Shown here in pieces: positions 8,901 through 12,223 of a stretch of 12,223 bases of DNA. The stretch is from JAAYUD01 sp041907665. GTDB taxonomy: Bacteria; Bacteroidota; Bacteroidia; Bacteroidales; Bacteroidaceae. Each line of letters begins with the position of its first letter. Position 1 is the first letter of the stretch. The DNA lies in the NCBI GenBank assembly GCA_041907665.1, contig JAYRGW010000064.1, positions 1 to 12,223 on the forward strand, in the 5' to 3' direction. The notes beneath the pieces are model-generated. The model did not search any database. It was not told where the DNA came from and saw nothing but the letters and a program-made list of their open reading frames with translations. The translations under genes were made by a program, and so were the position numbers.

Positions 8901-9549
8901 GAGCTTTCCATTTAATCTTTCCCGAAGAGATATACGGACTTAAATCTATCTTACCGGGATAGGCCACTACTGCAACGATATTTTGAGGCAACAGTTTCTC
9001 TAGCGTATTATTCCCGACAACAGCAACACTTTCTATTTCCAACTCACCCTGATAATGTTGAAACTTAGACAGTTTAGCCAAATCATCCGGATAATATCCA
9101 TTTCCTTTCCAACCTATGGTATAGTCATCCAACCCGACTCCTAACCCTCTGCCGGCACAATCTTTAGTAAAGTCGGTCCATACCTTCCACCAACCATCAG
9201 AAAAGAGAGAAGGCTTTCCTCCGTCCGTTTTGCCAAACAATCCGTACCCATTCTTATGAGCTTCAATATCTACATCCGGATCTTGATGAATATAACTCAC
9301 CGAAAAGCCATCGGTAGCAGAAGAAGAAAGTATATCAAGTTGTTCGTGCAAGCGTTTTATATCCAGACTATCTCCATCCCACCAAAAATATGGTATATTT
9401 CCATACCCCTTTGGAGGATGAACGAAATGAAATAAAACATCCATACGAGGATCTTTAGATGGATATCCTTTGCCTTTCTGGACTTGAGAATTGACGCTCA
9501 ACGTATAAAAGAGGAGCACTAAAACACATATTAAATTTCTTTTCTGCAT
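5938..9549 (-). CDS. GH106-like large glycoside hydrolase (alpha-L-rhamnosidase-related), substrate uncertain
   Basis: The chosen start gives 1203 residues beginning MQKRNLICVLVLLFYTLSVNS, a clean signal peptide without lipobox. The in-frame ATG at 9612 would overlap the GH92 gene and put 21 polar residues in front of that signal, so it is less likely. The N-terminal region PYFWWDGDSLDIKRLHEQLD (about 53-72) matches the W-W/x-G-x-x-x-D-x-x-x-L-x-x-Q-L opening of GH106-type barrels. DYCDVVLDLAEERYFKP and AHLYERPRTWLEAFHSMGW (about 393-411) recall the GH106 motif with a barrel glutamate in (x)-E-A/S-F. Candidate acids are Glu270 (FQDELLYP) and Glu404. A Rossmann-like segment follows (about 485-590), then two or more beta-sandwich regions. 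The C-terminal GH2-like sandwich (about 1070-1203) holds CEIRVNGQYAG and ends GLMGPVKVFVYQ. It lies 37 nt after GH92 and 38 nt before GH20. Family membership is by motif resemblance only, and rhamnose specificity is not assured in this GH92/GH20 context. Confidence 0.75.
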   Translation of the reverse strand: MQKRNLICVLVLLFYTLSVNSQVQKGKGYPSKDPRMDVLFHFVHPPKGYGNIPYFWWDGDSLDIKRLHEQLDILSSSATDGFSVSYIHQDPDVDIEAHKNGYGLFGKTDGGKPSLFSDGWWKVWTDFTKDCAGRGLGVGLDDYTIGWKGNGYYPDDLAKLSKFQHYQGELEIESVAVVGNNTLEKLLPQNIVAVVAYPGKIDLSPYISSGKIKWKAPSGKAFKVYIISTKTNYLLHPDFGKELVKSYFDVFEKKVGDYAKSGMNYFFQDELLYPIDFGVWSEDFQYEFKKRKGYDICLYLPALTDNIGDITTKIRMDYCDVVLDLAEERYFKPKYDWQAERGLIYGSDNLERGINPLAYLDYFRANSWYTAPGNDAPAKGSSFLSTKISSSIAHLYERPRTWLEAFHSMGWSSSGSWLTRQINHHFMAGGNLLCMHGLYYTTHGGWCEWAPPCFHFRMPYWPHMKKWLEYTERLSYLMSQGSHVCDIALVYPTEAMQAYPEATPQKAFDTALKLSNAGLDYDFINYVALRKASARDSMLHVSDEHYRIVVLVDMKAMHYSSLEKILAHYRSGGIVIASGELPKSTTKSGENDKDIDLMMKEMFGITAHDATLRREDTKKINKAGGVGLYVANSDSIPSVIHSLITPDFSPMGGVGKVLHRRVGFRDVYMVMDVPKNTKCFFRNTGKVELWDASNGSTKPFPVVERTDKGSWLKLDEGADDAFLLVFSPGEPLLAKKEQSDEKLLKEINLGGDWEIELLPTMNNKWGDFRLPASNEFISAEARAFRYHPDDHSKQDWMKPDFDDADWKESIYGYGLQALLDTISTNIPIEKAIDAVSVSQSMPYEYSWQYGVWDNPGAQGMHGLKGKVDDRFFILNSGCHQVYNTYAYAPSNGRYKMITEGVKPSIVLVDGKNNVADMYLAKGWHKLSIGYANTRKVDYKMQIGEYHDLRDRSAVVLYPQSSQIHAKYTLYSDTISMKWGFSDHLKYDPFGGKYRRWNYRFSSVPGLSAMTFKIAGRNLKVWFDGLPVSNKNVRLLKHDNTGINTYRVVLPETQKKVGIVAFSLEQEKGYQGTGAIPEPVKLETGKGLMNTGDWSKVGALKYYSGGMYYRKTLDIGSIKEGMKAILDLSDVVASCEIRVNGQYAGILMSHPYKMDITKYLNNGKNEIEILVYSTLSNHYQTIPTPYRGEPDAGLMGPVKVFVYQ

Positions 9550-9586
9550 ATCTTTCGAGTTTCGATTTTTTAGGAAAATAAATAAG

Positions 9587-11899
9587 CTACTGAATCGTTC
9601 TAGGTCTATCACACACTTTCACTCCAAAGGTCGCCGAAGGAGTATCCCCCATTTCAAATACCAGATTTCCCCCAGCCATTATATCTTCAAATTTCAGATA
9701 AGATTTATTATAACTCTTTCCATTGAGATAAACTTTTCTGATATATCTGTTTTTCTCACTATTATTCAATACACTAATATGGAACACCTTACCTTGCTTC
9801 ACTTTTATTGAAGCCTTATCGATAATAGGACTTCCAAATACATATATTCCTCCGGCAGGAGCCACCTGATAAAATCCCAATGCCGATAAGACATACCAAG
9901 CAGACATCTGTCCGACATCTTCGTTACCACAAATTCCGTCGGGCTTATCAGAATACAAAGTCGTCATGATCTCCCTTACCTTTTCCGCAGTTTTCCATGG
10001 CTGCCCCACAAAGGGATACATATAAGCAATATGGTGACTCGGTTCGTTACCATGCGCATACTGACCTATCAGACCCGAGATATCAATCGATGCATCAGGT
10101 CCCATGCTACCATTTACGATAAACAGAGAATCCAGTTTAGAAACAAATTTAGCTTCACTACCAAACAGTCTTACCAACCCCTGCACATTTTGAGGAACGA
10201 GCCACGTATATTGCCAAGCGTTTCCTTCGGTATAATCGTTCTTCTGATGAACAGATAAAAACGGATCTAAAGGTTTTGTATCGAATCGCCCACACGAATC
10301 AACTCCACGAACAAAACCGATGCTTTTATCAAAATAAGTTTTAAATGAATTACTTCTTTTTATAAAATAGGCATAATCGCTGCTTGCATTTCTTTTTTTA
10401 GCAACCTGAGCCAATGCCCAATCGGCAATGGCATACTCCATACCCCTCGCCACCGATTGTGTCATCGTATCATTAGGCAAAAAGCCCCATTTCTTATATT
10501 CCTTAAGTCCCCTCTCGTCAAGCATCTGAGATTTCTTCATTGCCTCGTATGCCAAATCTTTATCAAATCCCCCATATCCTTTCAAATAAGCATCTGCAAC
10601 TACGGGTACCGCTGGGTTTCCAACCATCGCGTTCGTCTCATTTCCCACAAGATGCCATACCGGCAACTTGCCCTGTTCTTTATAGATATTCAACATCGTA
10701 TTCACTATATCGGTTATTCTTTCCGGATGAATAAGAGTCATTAATGGGTGAGCAGCACGATAAGTATCCCAAAGAGAGAAAGTTGTATAGTTGATGAAGT
10801 TCTTTGCTTTGTGTGTTTTCTGATCAGAGCCATAATAGCAACTGTCGACGTCGCAAAACTCAGAAGGAGCAATCATTGTGTGATACAGACCTGTATAAAA
10901 CATACGCATGATAGAAGAATCGGATGAAGAAATTTTTATCTTGTTAAGTTCTTTATCCCAAGCTTTATCCGCATGATCTCTTATTTGGTCAAAATTCCAC
11001 CCGGGCAGTTCGGCCCTGAGATTCTTTTTTGCTCGATCAATACTGACTGCCGATATTGCCACTTTAACATATATAATCTTTTTTGCAGCACTCGGCTTAA
11101 AGTAAGCTACACCATAAGTTTTTTCAGAAGTAAGACTGGTTCCCTTTTGAATAGACGTAGAGTCAGACACCATGAAACGAGCAATCGGTTCCGAAAATAC
11201 AGCAGTAAAATAGACTCGTTGATCTTTAGCCCATCCGGTAGAATAGCGATAGCCCGAAATCACAGAATCGTTCTCCTGAACAATAAAACCTGCCAGAGGA
11301 CTATCCCAATCAATCCCCGCCTCAAGATTAAATACGACACGAGGATCTGATGCCGACTCTCCGGCATACGTATATTTATGAAACCCAACTCTGCTTGTAG
11401 CAGTCAGTTCAACATCTACATTATATCGATCCAAATGAACCGCATAATATCCGGGAGACACTCTCTCCGTCTTTTTACTGAAAAACGAATAAATTCCGGA
11501 AGCCTGATCTCCTTGTATCCCCTTTTTCAGAACAACATCTCCCGTTACAGGCATTAAAACAATATCCCCCAAGTCGCCAGTCCCAACTCCACTCAGATGC
11601 ATGTGCCCAAAGCCCAATATGGTTGAATCCGAATAATGATATCCGGAGCACCAATCCCATCCGGTAGAAATATTAGTCGGCCCCAATTGTATCATTCCAA
11701 AAGGAACATTCGCTCCGACAAATACATGCCCATGTCCGGCAGAACCGATATACGGATCTACATATTGAGTCAGACGAATTCGCTGTTTCACGGGAGATGT
11801 AACAACCAACTTGCCATAAGATTCAACAGCAAACAACATTGGCAACAAAATCAGGATAAACTTCTTGAAATATCGTTCTAAATCCATATTCTTATTCAT
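9587..11899 (-). CDS. GH92 exo-alpha-mannosidase, periplasmic
   Basis: GH92 enzymes are calcium-dependent, inverting exo-alpha-mannosidases that trim N-glycans and mannans. From the ATG at 11899 the protein has 770 residues with a signal peptide (core FILILLPMLFAVESYG, no lipobox). The N-terminal beta-sandwich opens with VDPYIGSAGHGHVFVGANVPFGM (about 47-69) and GWDWCSGYHY. The (alpha/alpha)6 catalytic domain carries WDTYRAAHP (377-385) and YTEGNAWQYTW (556-566) with the expected general-acid Glu558. It also carries the calcium-site motif GNEPSHHIAYMY (617-628) and the acidic base region GNEDVGQMSAWY (658-669). Length is typical and all motifs are present. The frame is open to an ATG at 11971 (794 residues) and there is an ATG at 11887; the 11899 start gives the cleanest signal peptide, but no ribosome site decides. 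It is the first gene of the enzyme cluster, with a promoter match at 12001-12008. Linkage preference (alpha-1,2, -1,3, -1,4 or -1,6) is not certain. Confidence 0.95.
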   Translation of the reverse strand: MNKNMDLERYFKKFILILLPMLFAVESYGKLVVTSPVKQRIRLTQYVDPYIGSAGHGHVFVGANVPFGMIQLGPTNISTGWDWCSGYHYSDSTILGFGHMHLSGVGTGDLGDIVLMPVTGDVVLKKGIQGDQASGIYSFFSKKTERVSPGYYAVHLDRYNVDVELTATSRVGFHKYTYAGESASDPRVVFNLEAGIDWDSPLAGFIVQENDSVISGYRYSTGWAKDQRVYFTAVFSEPIARFMVSDSTSIQKGTSLTSEKTYGVAYFKPSAAKKIIYVKVAISAVSIDRAKKNLRAELPGWNFDQIRDHADKAWDKELNKIKISSSDSSIMRMFYTGLYHTMIAPSEFCDVDSCYYGSDQKTHKAKNFINYTTFSLWDTYRAAHPLMTLIHPERITDIVNTMLNIYKEQGKLPVWHLVGNETNAMVGNPAVPVVADAYLKGYGGFDKDLAYEAMKKSQMLDERGLKEYKKWGFLPNDTMTQSVARGMEYAIADWALAQVAKKRNASSDYAYFIKRSNSFKTYFDKSIGFVRGVDSCGRFDTKPLDPFLSVHQKNDYTEGNAWQYTWLVPQNVQGLVRLFGSEAKFVSKLDSLFIVNGSMGPDASIDISGLIGQYAHGNEPSHHIAYMYPFVGQPWKTAEKVREIMTTLYSDKPDGICGNEDVGQMSAWYVLSALGFYQVAPAGGIYVFGSPIIDKASIKVKQGKVFHISVLNNSEKNRYIRKVYLNGKSYNKSYLKFEDIMAGGNLVFEMGDTPSATFGVKVCDRPRTIQ

Positions 11900-12000
11900 T
11901 TTAGAAACTATAAAAAATGAGTATACTATTTTTCTTGCAGTAAAGATAACAAACGAATATCTATTTTTCATAAATAATCACAGTAACAGATTTCTAGCTG

Positions 12001-12008
12001 CAAAAATA
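12001..12008 (-). promoter_or_regulatory. Candidate Bacteroidetes -7 promoter element for the GH92-GH106-GH20 operon
   Basis: The minus strand reads TATTTTTG, matching TAnnTTTG. No TTTG -33 box lies 19-21 bp further upstream, so the site is supported only by the -7 match and position. Transcription would begin near 11993, giving a leader of about 95 nt to the preferred GH92 start (11899) or about 20 nt to the upstream ATG (11971). Confidence 0.35.
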
Positions 12009-12092
12009 GAACAAGAATGAGGAAAGCTGTTTACTTATCTGATTTAATCACTTTAAAATTTGATACTCTCCTATTCGGCATTAAGTCCCTAT

Positions 12093-12110
12093 CTCTATTT
12101 TATAATAGAG
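12093..12110. repeat. Short inverted repeat upstream of the enzyme operon
   Basis: CTCTATT (12093-12099) and AATAGAG (12104-12110) are perfect 7-bp inverted copies around a 4-base spacer TTAT. The site sits about 85 bp upstream of the candidate -7 element. It could be a binding site for a regulator dimer; the arms are AT-rich and no U-run follows, so an intrinsic terminator is unlikely. Confidence 0.35.
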
Positions 12111-12157
12111 TTACTCAAATACCGTAAAAGAAAAGAATAATTTGGGGCCATATATTC

Positions 12158-12185
12158 CTTGCGACTCACGCCCGTGAGTCGCAAG
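12158..12185. repeat. GC-rich perfect palindrome 1 (13-bp arms, 2-base centre)
   Basis: CTTGCGACTCACG is followed by CC and by its exact inverted copy CGTGAGTCGCAAG. It would form a strong hairpin in RNA or single-stranded DNA and stands out against the AT-rich surroundings. On the plus strand a broken T-rich tract follows (TTTCGTCCTTATG then TTTTTT); on the minus strand no U-run follows, so it is not a standard terminator for leftward transcription. The same core recurs 44 bp to the right, which suggests a REP-like or protein-binding element. Confidence 0.75.
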
Positions 12186-12205
12186 TTTCGTCCTTATGTT
12201 TTTTC

Positions 12206-12223
12206 CGACTCACGCGCGTGAGT
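12206..12223. repeat. GC-rich palindrome 2, same core as palindrome 1, cut by window edge
   Basis: ACTCACGCGCGTGAGT (12208-12223) is a perfect 16-bp palindrome. Its left flank CG (12206-12207) repeats the CGACTCACG arm of the first palindrome, so the matching right flank is probably just outside the window. Only the central two bases differ from palindrome 1 (CG instead of CC). Confidence 0.7.

Larger units (their letters stand above)
11900..12157. other. Noncoding leader and upstream region of the enzyme operon
   Basis: No gene is supported here on either strand apart from the optional 24-codon N-terminal extension of GH92 (11900-11971). The stretch is strongly AT-rich. It holds the candidate promoter at 12001-12008 and a small inverted repeat at 12093-12110. 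I see no tRNA, no recognisable riboswitch and no regulator gene. The gene to the right lies outside the window, so whether this is a divergent or tandem intergenic region is unknown. Confidence 0.6.

Noticed and set aside
9550..9612. Upstream start for the GH106-like gene that overlaps the end of GH92
   Set aside because: It would add 21 non-hydrophobic residues before a clean signal peptide starting at Met 9549; the overlap is an artefact of choosing the longest frame.
12158..12223. CRISPR array at the right edge
   Set aside because: Only two palindromes with a short gap are visible; they are self-complementary repeats without the direct-repeat and unique-spacer pattern of about 30 bp, and no cas gene is present.

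Overview
The window is AT-rich and typical of a gut-type Bacteroidales genome (Bacteroides, Parabacteroides or a relative). The evidence is a SusC/SusD pair, Bacteroidetes-style promoter matches (TAnnTTTG) and the near absence of Shine-Dalgarno sequences. It holds most of one polysaccharide utilization locus (PUL), all on the minus strand. In transcription order the genes run right to left: a GH92 alpha-mannosidase (9587-11899), a very large GH106-like glycosidase (5938-9549), a GH20 beta-hexosaminidase (3827-5899), a TonB-dependent SusC-type transporter (478-3591), and the first 108 codons of a SusD-type lipoprotein (126-452).

The three enzyme genes are 37 and 38 nt apart and probably form one transcript. 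A 235-nt gap then precedes susC and holds a good -7 promoter match inside an inverted repeat, so susCD may be transcribed separately or boosted from an internal promoter. All three enzymes have ordinary signal peptides without a lipobox, which suggests the periplasm. GH92 (alpha-mannose) with GH20 (beta-GlcNAc/GalNAc) points to N-glycan-like or other mannose- and hexosamine-containing glycans. The substrate of the GH106-like enzyme is not obvious. No endo-acting surface enzyme and no PUL regulator lies in the window.

The left edge is the main anomaly. The susD reading frame stops after a conserved SusD motif, exactly where the end of an insertion sequence begins. The first 111 bases encode the C-terminus of an IS5-type transposase on the opposite strand. 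The insertion created the TAG stop, so the window shows a PUL whose glycan-binding lipoprotein is interrupted while the transporter and enzymes stay intact.

The right edge (11900-12223) is noncoding as far as seen. It carries a candidate promoter for the enzyme operon, a small AT-rich inverted repeat, and two near-identical GC-rich palindromes 44 bp apart centre to centre; the second runs off the window.
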